The notes beneath the pieces are model-generated. The model had not been told where the DNA came from. It ran no database searches and was given only the letters and a program-made list of their open reading frames with translations. A stretch of DNA of 64,000 nt from Aphodosoma sp051870875 (GTDB lineage: Bacteria; Bacteroidota; Bacteroidia; Bacteroidales; Paludibacteraceae): contig JBJECG010000064.1 in NCBI GenBank assembly GCA_051870875.1, positions 13,883 to 77,882 of the forward strand. Reading direction: 5' to 3'. Positions 27,066 through 36,771 of this stretch are shown one piece after another; positions within the stretch are counted from its first letter, which is position 1, and each line of letters starts with the position of its first letter. A program made the position numbers and the translations under genes.

Positions 27066-28262
27066 ATGAAACTCAATATCAATTACAAAAAACTCGAAGA
27101 GAACTATCTCTTTACCGAAATAGCACGCCGTACAGCCGAATTTGTCAAAGCCAACCCCGACAAGAAGGTCATCAAACTCGGTATAGGCGATGTGACACGT
27201 CCGCTGCCACGCTCCGTTGCCGATGCCATCATACGTGCGGTGGAGGAACTGAAACATACCGAGACTTTCCGTGGCTACGGTCCGGAACTCGGCTACGGAT
27301 TCGCACGCGAAGCTGTACGGAGATACTATGCCGGATACGGAATTGAGATTGATTCTGATGAAATTACCATTGGCGATGGTATAGGCGAAGATATTGCCAA
27401 CGTCACCGACATATTTGCCCATGGCGAAAACACCGTATTGTTGCCGGATCCGGTCTATCCTCTCTATAAGGCCACTTCACTCATGGATGGCCAGAATGTC
27501 ATATATCTGGAATGCAACAAGGAAAACGGCTTCCTGCCGGCACCGCCCGATTTCCCGTCCGACATGATTTATCTCTGCTCGCCCAACAATCCCACCGGAG
27601 CCGCATTGGACCGTGCCCGCATGCAGGCTTGGGTCGATTATGCCAACAGTTGCGGGGCAGTCATTCTTTACGACAACGCCTACGAGCGTTTTATCACCGA
27701 CCCGGACTGTCCTCACTCCATATTTGCCATTCCCGAGGCCCGTACTTGTGCCATGGAATTCAATTCCCTGTCCAAAACGGCCGGATTCACCTGTGTCCGC
27801 AGCGGATATACCGTAGTCCCAAAAACATTGGTACGGGACGGCATCAGTCTCCTCCGCCTGTGGCAACAGCGCCAGACTACCAAATACAATGGTGCGCCGT
27901 ATATGACACAACGCGGGCTTGAAGCAGCCTTGAGTCCTGAAGGATTGGCCGAGGCCGACAAGAATATCGGGTACTACAAACGCAATGTCAGGATCATCAC
28001 TTCCGTCTTGGAAAAATACGGTATATACTACACCGGAGGACACAATTCGCCGTACATCTGGCTGGAATGCCCGGATGGCATGTCATCATGGGACTTTTTT
28101 GATATGCTGCTCGAACGGGCCAATGTAATCGGCACACCGGGTGTTGGTTTCGGCCAATATGGCGAAGGCTATTTCCGCCTCACGACATTCAATACCGCCG
28201 AACTCACATCCGAAGCAATGCAGCGGATAGACAGTCTGCTCGGTGAAATCTTGAAACGGTAA
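27066..28262 (+). CDS. dapL: LL-diaminopimelate aminotransferase
   Basis: A 398-residue class I/II PLP aminotransferase. It opens NYKKLEENYLFTEIARR, then KLGIGDVTRPLP, typical for DapL. LCSPNNPTG and the PLP lysine in FNSLSKTAGFTCVRSGY follow. DapL converts tetrahydrodipicolinate directly to LL-diaminopimelate, bypassing the succinylase or acetylase steps. Being four bases after dapF supports the assignment over general aspartate or tyrosine aminotransferases. Confidence 0.95.
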   Translation: MKLNINYKKLEENYLFTEIARRTAEFVKANPDKKVIKLGIGDVTRPLPRSVADAIIRAVEELKHTETFRGYGPELGYGFAREAVRRYYAGYGIEIDSDEITIGDGIGEDIANVTDIFAHGENTVLLPDPVYPLYKATSLMDGQNVIYLECNKENGFLPAPPDFPSDMIYLCSPNNPTGAALDRARMQAWVDYANSCGAVILYDNAYERFITDPDCPHSIFAIPEARTCAMEFNSLSKTAGFTCVRSGYTVVPKTLVRDGISLLRLWQQRQTTKYNGAPYMTQRGLEAALSPEGLAEADKNIGYYKRNVRIITSVLEKYGIYYTGGHNSPYIWLECPDGMSSWDFFDMLLERANVIGTPGVGFGQYGEGYFRLTTFNTAELTSEAMQRIDSLLGEILKR

Positions 28263-28288
28263 CATAAAATTGCAGAACTACGGAAAAT

Positions 28289-30607
28289 ATGGACACAATG
28301 AAACGGAAAATCATCACACTGGCCATTGCATCATGTATGGCCGCCGTGTCGTCGCTGTCTGCCCGGATGGACACAAAAAGCGTTGGGCTTCACCTTGCAA
28401 AGTCAGGTGTATCCGAATCCGTCATGACAAGCTACATCGACCGCACATTCGGACAGGACGGAGTTTTCTCTTTTCAGAAAGTACGGTCATATACCGATAG
28501 CTATGGCACTACGCATACTGATTGCCAACAATATTTCAACGGAGTTGCCGTAGAAAACTGTATCCTTATCGTTCATTCCGAAGGCGGAATGGTACTGGGC
28601 ATCAACGGGCAGGTAGCCGCAGCCGGACAGATGCGTGGATGCAAACCTGCTGTCACGGCAATACAGGCTGTGAACCGTGCAAAATCGGCTGTAGGAATCA
28701 AGTCTGCTGCCAGACCTTTTGCAGACCTTGTATATACCCGTTGTCTCGACAACGGAGGTGACGAATGCTATCGCCTGGCTTACCGTACACGGCTCACATC
28801 TCTGCGTGACGGAGTTGATGTCATGGCTTACATCGACGGTTCCGACGGATCTTTGCTTAAAACTCGCAGTATGACACTTAATGCGGCAGTCGGGTCTGAA
28901 ATAATCACCCGCCAGCTCGAATTGTATTATCCTACCAAGGAGGGTTTCGATCGTGTGAAACACGACATCCGCATGACTGGACGGACTGACGGTACATACA
29001 CTTTGTCCGATGACGAGCGCAAAATCTACATTCATATGGGTCGTACGGTGTCCGGTGTCGACAACCCTGCCGACCTCGCACCCGATGAATATATCAGACA
29101 GATTCAAGCCAATACCCCGCTCCAGATGTCAGGAAATGCCGATGAATGGTTAGTCCTTGACATCAAGGATGTCACAATCGACACGATAGCCAACATCCGC
29201 CAACTGGCCGACGGATCCGACCCCGTAAGACTTGACACCGTCCCCCTCCGCTACATCTGCACTATATCCGACATCGACAGGACAGAACTTTTCCGCGTTC
29301 CCAACTACACTCCAAACAAAGCTATTCCTCCGTTCACATACTCCATGTCGGTCGAACTCTACACCAACACCACATACTACCTCAACTTTATTCGCCTCAT
29401 TCCCACAACACCGGCCGAACTCTCTTTCATTAACGACACCGTCATGTCAATGCCCATACGACTGGAGAATGCCGGAACATTCAAGTTTGACAACGACTCC
29501 GTATCAGGCAGCATATCCTTGGGCTCCCGTATCAACCATGCGCTTGATGTCCAAAATGCCCTCCATTCGGCATACGAGTACTACAGAGATGTGCACAATC
29601 GTATCGGTTTTGACAATAAAAACACTCCGCTTCACGCCTTTGTTGACCTTCAGGATCCTGTCTTCGGCACAACCCGTTCCAACGCATTCGCATGGGCTGA
29701 TGCCCCGTATTTCATAGCTACGGGAGTCGGCGACGGCAGACGTTACAACGATGTGTTCACTTGTTTTGATATGCTTGTTCATGAATTTACACACTTGGTT
29801 ATCATGACAAACGGACGTAACGGCCTGGTTACTACAGGTGAAACCGGAGCAATCAACGAAGCAATCCCCGATTGCTTTGCCGTTGCCGCAGACTTCTTCA
29901 AAAACGGCAGCCGCGCCAATTGGCAGATAGGCGAAGAAGGTGTGGTTTTGCAAGCTCCGAATATGCGCGACCTGTCGAACCCTAAAATGAGCGGCGGAGG
30001 CATGTCTCTCAATCTCACTCACCCGCAGCCCGACACCTACGGCGGTGAATATTGGATGGACCCCAAAGACATCAATACCGACAACGGCGGCGTACACATC
30101 AACAACGGGGTCTTCAACTATTGGTTTTACCTTATAACCGAAGGAGGCAATGGCACAAACGACAACAACAACGAATACTCCGTCTCCGGATTAGGCGTCA
30201 AGCAGACCGAAAAACTGCTTATGGATGTCGTACTCAACTATATCACTCCCGAAATGACCTACTCCGACATGTACAACGCCACCCGCATGGCTGCCGAACA
30301 TCATTTCGGTGGTGCCGGGGGCGACACTTATAAACAGGTGACAAATGCCTGGCAGGCCGTTGGTGTCAACGAAACCACATCTGACGTTGAACAACCCATT
30401 GAAAAAGAATTCAATGTCTGCTCATCGGGCGGAAAAATTATAGTTGAAGCCGGACCGGGTACTGTTATATCTGTCTACAGCATCCTCGGACAACTCTTCA
30501 CATCGGTTGTCGCCTCTGAAAACACCACTGTCATCGAAATACCCGAATCGACAGCCAAAGTCGTGATTGTAAAAGCCGGAAACCAAGTAAAAAAAGTAGT
30601 TCTTTGA
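28289..30607 (+). CDS. M4 (thermolysin-like) metalloprotease with T9SS-type C-terminal domain
   Basis: A 772-residue secreted protease. After a signal peptide (near SLSA) comes an FTP/PepSY-like propeptide containing YFNGVAVEN. The catalytic domain has the zinc motif HEFTH (498-502) and the third ligand Glu524 in GAINEAIPD, followed by GGVHINNGVFN around the active-site His. The last 75 residues, with ISVYSILGQ and a basic end VKKVVL, match the type A sorting domain used by the type 9 secretion system. Thermolysin family members cleave before hydrophobic residues. It follows dapL by 26 bases, although function gives no reason for linkage. An alternative ATG is at 28298. Confidence 0.93.
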   Translation: MDTMKRKIITLAIASCMAAVSSLSARMDTKSVGLHLAKSGVSESVMTSYIDRTFGQDGVFSFQKVRSYTDSYGTTHTDCQQYFNGVAVENCILIVHSEGGMVLGINGQVAAAGQMRGCKPAVTAIQAVNRAKSAVGIKSAARPFADLVYTRCLDNGGDECYRLAYRTRLTSLRDGVDVMAYIDGSDGSLLKTRSMTLNAAVGSEIITRQLELYYPTKEGFDRVKHDIRMTGRTDGTYTLSDDERKIYIHMGRTVSGVDNPADLAPDEYIRQIQANTPLQMSGNADEWLVLDIKDVTIDTIANIRQLADGSDPVRLDTVPLRYICTISDIDRTELFRVPNYTPNKAIPPFTYSMSVELYTNTTYYLNFIRLIPTTPAELSFINDTVMSMPIRLENAGTFKFDNDSVSGSISLGSRINHALDVQNALHSAYEYYRDVHNRIGFDNKNTPLHAFVDLQDPVFGTTRSNAFAWADAPYFIATGVGDGRRYNDVFTCFDMLVHEFTHLVIMTNGRNGLVTTGETGAINEAIPDCFAVAADFFKNGSRANWQIGEEGVVLQAPNMRDLSNPKMSGGGMSLNLTHPQPDTYGGEYWMDPKDINTDNGGVHINNGVFNYWFYLITEGGNGTNDNNNEYSVSGLGVKQTEKLLMDVVLNYITPEMTYSDMYNATRMAAEHHFGGAGGDTYKQVTNAWQAVGVNETTSDVEQPIEKEFNVCSSGGKIIVEAGPGTVISVYSILGQLFTSVVASENTTVIEIPESTAKVVIVKAGNQVKKVVL

Positions 30608-30658
30608 TCTCCTGTAGAATACGCTGCAAATGCATGCCGTTTATTCCGCAGATTTTTG

Positions 30659-30666
30659 TAACTTTG
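30659..30666 (+). promoter_or_regulatory. -7 promoter box of hutU
   Basis: TAACTTTG matches TAnnTTTG, 69 bases before the hutU ATG. Confidence 0.55.
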
Positions 30667-30734
30667 CGCATGGTATGCGATAATGCGCCACATATCATAT
30701 AATAGATAATTTTAATCCAGAAAATCTGATATTT

Positions 30735-32750
30735 ATGACTCTCGAACAGTTTCGCAAGGATATAGCCGGCGGCATCCCTGACATCCTGCCTGCACCAAAG
30801 GCTTATGATCCAAGTATCAACCATGCTCCGAAACGTAAGGATATCCTTACTCCGGAACAGAAGGAGTTGGCATTGAAAAACGCACTCCGTTATTTCCCTC
30901 AAAAGCATCATGCCGAGTTGGCTCCGGAATTTGCTGAAGAGCTCCGCCTCTATGGCAGGATATACATGTATCGCCTCCGTCCTGACTATGAGATGAAAGC
31001 ACGGAATATCAATGACTATCCCGCCCGTTCGCGCCAGGCTGCTGCCATCATGCTGATGATAAACAACAACCTCGATTATGCCGTAGCGCAGCATCCTCAC
31101 GAGCTTATCACATACGGAGGCAACGGTGCCGTGTTCCAGAACTGGGCACAATACCGCCTCACCATGAAGTATCTCAGCGAAATGACCGACGAACAGACCC
31201 TCGTCATGTACTCCGGCCATCCTATGGGATTGTTCCCTTCCCACAAAGATGCTCCGCGTGTCATTGTCACCAACGGTATGGTTATCCCCAACTATTCTAA
31301 ACCCGATGATTGGGAGCGTTTCAATGCCATGGGCGTAAGCCAGTACGGTCAGATGACAGCCGGATCATATATGTATATCGGTCCGCAAGGCATCGTTCAC
31401 GGCACGACCATTACCGTGATGAACGCTGCACGCAAGCACCTCAAACCGGGTGAAAAAGACTTCCGCGGACAGATATTCGTCTCTGCCGGTCTCGGCGGCA
31501 TGTCGGGAGCACAGCCTAAAGCCGGTGTCATCTCCGGAGTTGTGGCTGTTATTGCCGAAATCAACCCCAAAGCAGTCAACACTCGTCACTCGCAAGGTTG
31601 GGTAGACGAAGTATATACCGACCTCGACCGACTCATACCACGCATGCTTGAAGCATCGAGGAACAAGGAGGCTGTATCGCTCGCATACCAAGGCAACGTG
31701 GTTGACCTCTGGGAGCGTCTGGCAAAAGACGGCATCGAAATCAATCTCGGTTCCGACCAGACTTCACTACACAACCCATGGGCAGGTGGTTACTATCCTG
31801 TCGGTTACTCATACGAAGAGAGCAACCGCATGATGGCCGAAGAACCCGAACGGTTCAAGGCAGCCGTACAGGAATCGCTCCGCCGTCAGGTGGCTGCCAT
31901 CAACAAGCTGACTGCCAAAGGCATGTATTTCTTCGACTACGGCAACGCCTTCCTGCTCGAGTCATCGCGCGCCGGTGCTGACGTTATGGGCGAGAACGGC
32001 CGCTTCCGCTATCCGTCATACGTGCAGGATATCATGGGCCCGATGTTCTTCGACTACGGTTTTGGCCCGTTCCGTTGGGTTTGTACCAGCTGCGACCCTA
32101 AAGACCTGGCTACTACCGACCGCATCGCAACTGAAGTGCTCGAAGAAATCCGCAAGACCGCTCCTGCCGAAATTTGCGGCCAGCTCGATGACAATATCCA
32201 TTGGATCAAGGAGGCCCAGAAAAACAAACTCGTTGTCGGTTCCCAGGCACGTATCCTGTATGCCGATGCCGAAGGCCGCATGAAGATAGCCAAGGCGTTC
32301 AACGATGCCATCGCTTCAGGCGAACTTTCTGCTCCGGTGGTACTTGGCCGCGATCACCACGATGTTTCCGGTACCGACTCGCCTTACCGTGAGACTTCCA
32401 ATATTTACGATGGATCGTCATTCACTGCCGATATGGCCGTGCAGAACTGCATCGGCGACTCGTTCCGCGGTGCCACTTGGGTATCAATCCACAACGGTGG
32501 CGGTGTAGGTTGGGGCGAAGTGATCAACGGCGGTTTCGGTATGGTAATCGACGGCTCTGCCGACAGCGAACGCCACCTCAAAGAGATGCTCCTTTGGGAC
32601 GTAAACAACGGTATCGCACGCCGCTCATGGGCCCGCAACGAAGGAGCTATGTTCGCCATCCGCCGAGAGATGGAGCGTACTCCGGGCCTTGTGGTCACAA
32701 TGCCAAACATAGTAAAAGACGAGCAGATCATCAAAGATGCCCTGAAGTAA
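30735..32750 (+). CDS. hutU: Urocanate hydratase (long form)
   Basis: A 671-residue enzyme, about 110 residues longer than the Pseudomonas form and typical of Bacteroidota. Motifs include YGGNGAVFQNW, SGHPMGLFPS, GPQGIVHGTT, the NAD-binding SAGLGGMSGAQ, DQTSLHNPW, and the C-terminal HNGGGVGWGEV. It adds water to urocanate to make imidazolone propionate with tightly bound NAD, the second step of histidine breakdown. No hutH, hutI or ftcD is next to it; the gene has its own promoter and the following DNA is a transposon scar. Confidence 0.97.
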   Translation: MTLEQFRKDIAGGIPDILPAPKAYDPSINHAPKRKDILTPEQKELALKNALRYFPQKHHAELAPEFAEELRLYGRIYMYRLRPDYEMKARNINDYPARSRQAAAIMLMINNNLDYAVAQHPHELITYGGNGAVFQNWAQYRLTMKYLSEMTDEQTLVMYSGHPMGLFPSHKDAPRVIVTNGMVIPNYSKPDDWERFNAMGVSQYGQMTAGSYMYIGPQGIVHGTTITVMNAARKHLKPGEKDFRGQIFVSAGLGGMSGAQPKAGVISGVVAVIAEINPKAVNTRHSQGWVDEVYTDLDRLIPRMLEASRNKEAVSLAYQGNVVDLWERLAKDGIEINLGSDQTSLHNPWAGGYYPVGYSYEESNRMMAEEPERFKAAVQESLRRQVAAINKLTAKGMYFFDYGNAFLLESSRAGADVMGENGRFRYPSYVQDIMGPMFFDYGFGPFRWVCTSCDPKDLATTDRIATEVLEEIRKTAPAEICGQLDDNIHWIKEAQKNKLVVGSQARILYADAEGRMKIAKAFNDAIASGELSAPVVLGRDHHDVSGTDSPYRETSNIYDGSSFTADMAVQNCIGDSFRGATWVSIHNGGGVGWGEVINGGFGMVIDGSADSERHLKEMLLWDVNNGIARRSWARNEGAMFAIRREMERTPGLVVTMPNIVKDEQIIKDALK

Positions 32751-32792
32751 AGGAAAACGTTTTCAACGATTCAGATAATCCAAGCTAACATA

Positions 32793-32830
32793 ATTTGTAA
32801 TAGTCAGAACAAGTCTTGACTATTACAAAT
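32793..32830. repeat. 14-bp perfect inverted repeat
   Basis: ATTTGTAATAGTCA at 32793-32806 and its complement at 32817-32830 with a 10-base loop. No T-run follows on either side, so a classical terminator is uncertain. It may act as mRNA 3'-end protection for hutU, as an operator, or be a relic of the insertion seen just downstream. Confidence 0.7.
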
Positions 32831-32861
32831 AAGACAAGAAAGATTATCGGTCGGTAATTCT

Positions 32862-33161
32862 CTATTTTATATATCTTTGAAATTGAGAGGGTGTGCCATA
32901 ATAAAGTTTATGGCACACCCTGTATAGTATCAGGTCAGATCCGACAATGGTGACCATCTTATCGTTCCATTGCCGTCCGTGGCCACGCCCTTGAAGACCT
33001 TGTGGGCATAGCGGTGCAGGTTGTGGCATACGGGTATCATTGTAGAGTCCACAAAGCAGATGCCACAAAAGTTTCGTATCGAACTTTTGGGGCATTTCCT
33101 CACATCCTCTTACAATGCCGGGAAAACTCACTCTTTCACGGTATTTCTGTTTCAGTTCCAT
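32862..33161 (-). pseudogene. Transposase remnant (IS982-like)
   Basis: On the minus strand one frame reads YRERVSFPG and EEMPQKFDT. After a shift, another frame reads CFVDSTMIPVCHN, then HKVFKGVATDGNGTM. This is the central part of a DDE transposase of IS982 type, around the first catalytic Asp (VDST). The rest of the roughly 290-residue transposase is missing. A hairpin at 32889-32920 (GGGTGTGCCATA and its complement) lies at the left end and may have been the element's terminator. Nothing else is visible between 33161 and the next gene. Confidence 0.65.
32889..32920. repeat. 12-bp perfect inverted repeat at the transposase scar
   Basis: GGGTGTGCCATA (32889-32900) and its complement (32909-32920) enclose eight bases. 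It is a probable hairpin terminator or end structure of the lost insertion sequence. Confidence 0.6.
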
Positions 33162-33297
33162 CGGTTTTTTGCAATTTTTGATGCTACGGATTAAACTTTG
33201 TTTTTGCCGTACAGTCTATTTGGTGTAATTCGGCAGATAAACGCCGATGGTGTTATTGTCCGAGTAGTTGCAATATTCGTTTGTATAAATGTTTCTT

Positions 33298-35784
33298 ATG
33301 AAAAAGCTGTTGTCAGTCAATTTTCTTTTCTTGTTTGTCATATTTCCGGTGATAGCGGGTACCGTTACGGGGCGTATCGTTGATGACAATGATTTGGCGC
33401 TTGATTATGTCAATGTGATGTTGGTTTCCAAAACCGATTCCTCTGCGGTCTATGGTTCGATTTCCGATGCCGACGGACGGTTTTCTGTCACAGGAGTCCC
33501 GGCAGGACGCTATACCTTGAAAATAAGTTTTATTGGGTACCAGACTGTAAGCCGCGACATAGAGGTGGTGTCGCTCGATGCCTATGTGCGTGCAGGCAAA
33601 ATTGTGATGACGGAAGATACCCGCATGCTCGCCGAAGTGGAAGTGGTGGGGCAGGCGAGCCAGATGCGTTTTGACATCGACAAGAAAGTGTTCAACGTTG
33701 ATCAGAACCTTGCTTCAAGCGGGGCATCTGCATCCGAAATGCTGGAAAACATACCATCTGTAGAAGTGGACAATGACGGCAACATATCGCTCCGCAACAA
33801 CAGCAGCGTAGAGGTTTGGATCAACGGCAAACCCAGCGGACTCACAGAGGACAACCGCGCCCAGATATTGGAGCAGATGCCGGCCGGAAGTATCGAAGCA
33901 GTGGAGATTATCACAAACCCGTCGGCCAAATTCAATCCCGAAGGCACGGCAGGAGTCATCAATCTTGTATTGAAAAAAGATCGGAAGGCCGGCTATTACG
34001 GCTCTGTTACAGCCGGTGCATCCTATAATATCGGCAGCAAATATCCCGGTGCCAACGTAGGTGCTAACTTCAACTACAACAGCAAGTATGTCGACTTCTA
34101 TGTCAATGTCGGTTTACGCTACAATAACATGACAAGCAACAGTTTCACCGACCGTTACTCGTTGCGCAAGTTAGGCAATGGGGTTGACACCCTCTCATTT
34201 TTGCATAACTCCACTTCTGGCTACCGCAACTTTATGGGACTGTTCGGACGTGCCGGACTCGATTTTCATATCAACGACCGCAACACTATCAGTCTGTCGG
34301 GTATGGGGCACGGAGGACCTATGAAGTCCAACACGCAGAACAATTATACCGATATCATTTGGGACGGACCGGACACCACGTTATACACACGTACCAATAC
34401 ACAGGACGGTATGCACACATCGTACTCCGTTTCACTTGATTACCTCTACGAAATTGACCGGAAAGGCTCGGAATTCCGTACAGGAGTGGAGTATTCGCAG
34501 AACAGCCGTAGCGGCGACTACTACTACCGCCAGGAAGTCCGGCAGGGCGATGCCGCCGAATACAATCAGATACAGAGCCAGGACGGATCGTACCAGCGTG
34601 TGGAATACCGCGCCGACTATACTCAGAAATTTGGATCTGACATGAAGCTCGAAGCCGGCCTCTACGGTTCCTGGAATACCAGGATGGATCCCTCACGTAC
34701 TTGGAACGAACTTTCAGACATCGGGAAACAGCTTTTGCAATACAATGACTTCAAGTACGACGAATGGATCGGAGCCCTCTATGCCACATACGGTGCCAAG
34801 TTCGGCGGTTTCAGTTTCTCGGCGGGCCTTCGCGGCGAATATACCAATACTCGTGTCGCCACGCGTGATGCCGAAAACAGCACATATGATGTCACCAACC
34901 GCAGCTATTGGCAGCTTTACCCGACAGCGTTCGTTTCCTATGCGTTCAACGGAGGCCATGAGTTGCAGGCCAACTATACACGTCGCATCAACCGCCCGAG
35001 AGGCCGCCAGATCAACGCTTTCCGAAATATGAGCGACTCTACGAACATCGAGTTCGGAAACCCTCTCCTGATGCCCGAAATATCGTCTGCCGTTGAATTG
35101 AATTACCTGAAAACATGGGAAAACCATGCTCTGACTGCCAGTCTGTACTATAGGTATTCCGATGATGTGATAGAACGTGTACGCTATCTCGATGCAGACA
35201 ATGTGATGAATACCACATTCGAGAACATTTCACGCCGTCAGAATGCCGGTATCGAACTCGTGGCAAAAAACAAAGTGGCGAAATGGCTCAACATCACCAC
35301 CACGCTCAACGGTTTCTATTCCGTCATGGAAAATGTATATTACGATACCAATCTCGACGGCACTCCGGATTTGCTTTATCCGCGTCAGGACAATTTTGCG
35401 TGGAGCGCACGCCTTATGGCAAATTTCCTTATTCCTATGGGCTGGTCGGCCCAGCTGACAGGATATTACCGTTCGCCTAATGTAGTGGCGCAAGGTAAAA
35501 CCACCCACAATTACTCTATCGACCTCGGCATACGCAAGAGTTTCCTCAATCGGACGCTCAATCTCAGCATCACCGCACGTGACATTCTCAACTCCCGGCG
35601 TTGGGCGACTACGACTTATGGTGACAATTTCTGGCAGTATTCCGAATTTATGCCTCATGGCACCCAATTCTCCATCTCGCTTACATACAATTTCGGCAAT
35701 CAGGGTCTGGACAGGAAAAAACGTTCTGCCGGCGATGGCAATGCTTTGGGATCTGACACTTTGGACGGTATGGACGAATACTGA
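33298..35784 (+). CDS. TonB-dependent receptor-like outer-membrane barrel protein (OMP_b-brl_3 type)
   Basis: An 828-residue protein: signal peptide (FLFLFVIFPVIAG), carboxypeptidase-like domain (VTGRIVDDNDLALDYVNVML), a plug with ASEMLENIPSVEVDNDGNISLRN-type sequence and NPSAKFNPEGTAGVINLVLKK, and a large barrel. The stretches VWINGKPSG and EIITNPSAKF are typical of the Bacteroidota outer-membrane beta-barrel family that lacks a SusD partner. Its ligand is unknown. ATG at 33289 is an alternative start nine bases upstream. No clear promoter box is seen. It ends at a strong terminator. Confidence 0.9.
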   Translation: MKKLLSVNFLFLFVIFPVIAGTVTGRIVDDNDLALDYVNVMLVSKTDSSAVYGSISDADGRFSVTGVPAGRYTLKISFIGYQTVSRDIEVVSLDAYVRAGKIVMTEDTRMLAEVEVVGQASQMRFDIDKKVFNVDQNLASSGASASEMLENIPSVEVDNDGNISLRNNSSVEVWINGKPSGLTEDNRAQILEQMPAGSIEAVEIITNPSAKFNPEGTAGVINLVLKKDRKAGYYGSVTAGASYNIGSKYPGANVGANFNYNSKYVDFYVNVGLRYNNMTSNSFTDRYSLRKLGNGVDTLSFLHNSTSGYRNFMGLFGRAGLDFHINDRNTISLSGMGHGGPMKSNTQNNYTDIIWDGPDTTLYTRTNTQDGMHTSYSVSLDYLYEIDRKGSEFRTGVEYSQNSRSGDYYYRQEVRQGDAAEYNQIQSQDGSYQRVEYRADYTQKFGSDMKLEAGLYGSWNTRMDPSRTWNELSDIGKQLLQYNDFKYDEWIGALYATYGAKFGGFSFSAGLRGEYTNTRVATRDAENSTYDVTNRSYWQLYPTAFVSYAFNGGHELQANYTRRINRPRGRQINAFRNMSDSTNIEFGNPLLMPEISSAVELNYLKTWENHALTASLYYRYSDDVIERVRYLDADNVMNTTFENISRRQNAGIELVAKNKVAKWLNITTTLNGFYSVMENVYYDTNLDGTPDLLYPRQDNFAWSARLMANFLIPMGWSAQLTGYYRSPNVVAQGKTTHNYSIDLGIRKSFLNRTLNLSITARDILNSRRWATTTYGDNFWQYSEFMPHGTQFSISLTYNFGNQGLDRKKRSAGDGNALGSDTLDGMDEY

Positions 35785-35798
35785 TTCTTCTTATACAT

Positions 35799-35840
35799 AA
35801 AGGCGTCGTATCAAATACAATTTTTGATGCGACGCCTTTT
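35799..35840 (+). terminator. Rho-independent terminator
   Basis: AAAGGCGTCG-ATCAAA stem with its complement TTTGAT-CGACGCCTTTT and a T-rich tail. Confidence 0.85.
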
Positions 35841-35875
35841 GTCGTTTGCCGGAGCAATGCGCAATGTGCCTGTCG

Positions 35876-36226
35876 TCAGATAGTCAGGATTGTGTAGCCG
35901 TTATCTACAAGTTTTCTGATACTTGCGTGACCGCGAAATTCGGAAACCAGTGGTACGCCGGCTTTTTGCAGATTCAATGTCTGTTTGAATCCCTTGCTGC
36001 AATATTCGCAAGCTGTAATCGAGGACTTCACCCCCATGTACAATGCGTGCATCGGATGTTTTTCCTGCTCGAGCTCGTGAATCCATTTCGTGCCGGCTCC
36101 TGAAAAGATCACCTTGGCGATGTCGCCGTTTTCCAAAGCTTCGGCTGCCATGTACAAAGCATTGGATACTCTCCCGAGACTTTCGAGTGATTCTGTGTCA
36201 CAAAGGACAATAAGTGCAAGTTTCAT
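35876..36226 (-). CDS. DsrE-family protein
   Basis: About 116 residues from ATG 36226; the longer upstream frame is unlikely to be translated. The sequence KLALIVLCDTESLESLGRVSNALYMA and the central Cys pair region ITACEYCSKGF fit the DsrE/DsrF-like fold, small proteins linked to sulphur relay or of unknown function. It is cytoplasmic, with no signal peptide, and monocistronic, converging on the receptor gene. Confidence 0.75.
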   Translation of the reverse strand: MKLALIVLCDTESLESLGRVSNALYMAAEALENGDIAKVIFSGAGTKWIHELEQEKHPMHALYMGVKSSITACEYCSKGFKQTLNLQKAGVPLVSEFRGHASIRKLVDNGYTILTI

Positions 36227-36300
36227 AGCTGTATGAATTTTAAGTGTTGAAGTAAATGTACCTCCGTACATGCAATTCACGTGCCACAAATATGGTAACT

Positions 36301-36771
36301 GTAACTTAATTTTCAGAATGTCGTTTCCAGGATGGTAATGATGTTTGGCAGTTGCAGATATGTACCGGCCTGGTTGCCACCTTGTTTTTCTGCTTTTCCG
36401 TGGCTGCCGGCACCCGTCTGTCTATCAAACGCCGATGAAGTACTGAGCCGATTAAAAGCCCATATCCCATTCTCTCTGCATTGTGCCGCCAAATGCCAAC
36501 GTTTTTTGTGTGGGCGGGTATTCATGGCGCATGGTTTGGTCTGAAACATCAGCTTCTGGAAGGTATATGTCAACAGAAGAGGCAACGTTACAGAGAATGA
36601 TGCAGGGGGCAGATCAATCTTGGACTCAGGGACATCTGCGTCTGGGTTTCCCAACGGACCTGCGTATAGGCCGTAAGTACGGGGTTGTGCAATTGAAGTA
36701 TACAACAGAAGCGGGGCAATACCGGTATAAGTATTTGTCCCGCTTCTGAATTTGATACAACCGGTGGTCGG
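36301..36771. other. Degenerate intergenic stretch
   Basis: No intact gene is seen in about 470 bases. One plus frame reads LQICTGLVATLFFCFSVAAG, a membrane-helix-like piece, hits a stop near 36438, then continues as FFVWAGIHGAWFGLKHQLLE before stopping near 36590. Together they look like relics of a membrane protein, but no family can be named. A hairpin (CAGAAGCGGG with its complement, 36706-36748) closes the region next to the aminotransferase gene. Confidence 0.4.

Noticed and set aside
36313..36705. 130-codon minus-strand frame in the gap after the DsrE gene
   Set aside because: No family signature, no signal, no promoter; the opposite strand shows better protein-like pieces.
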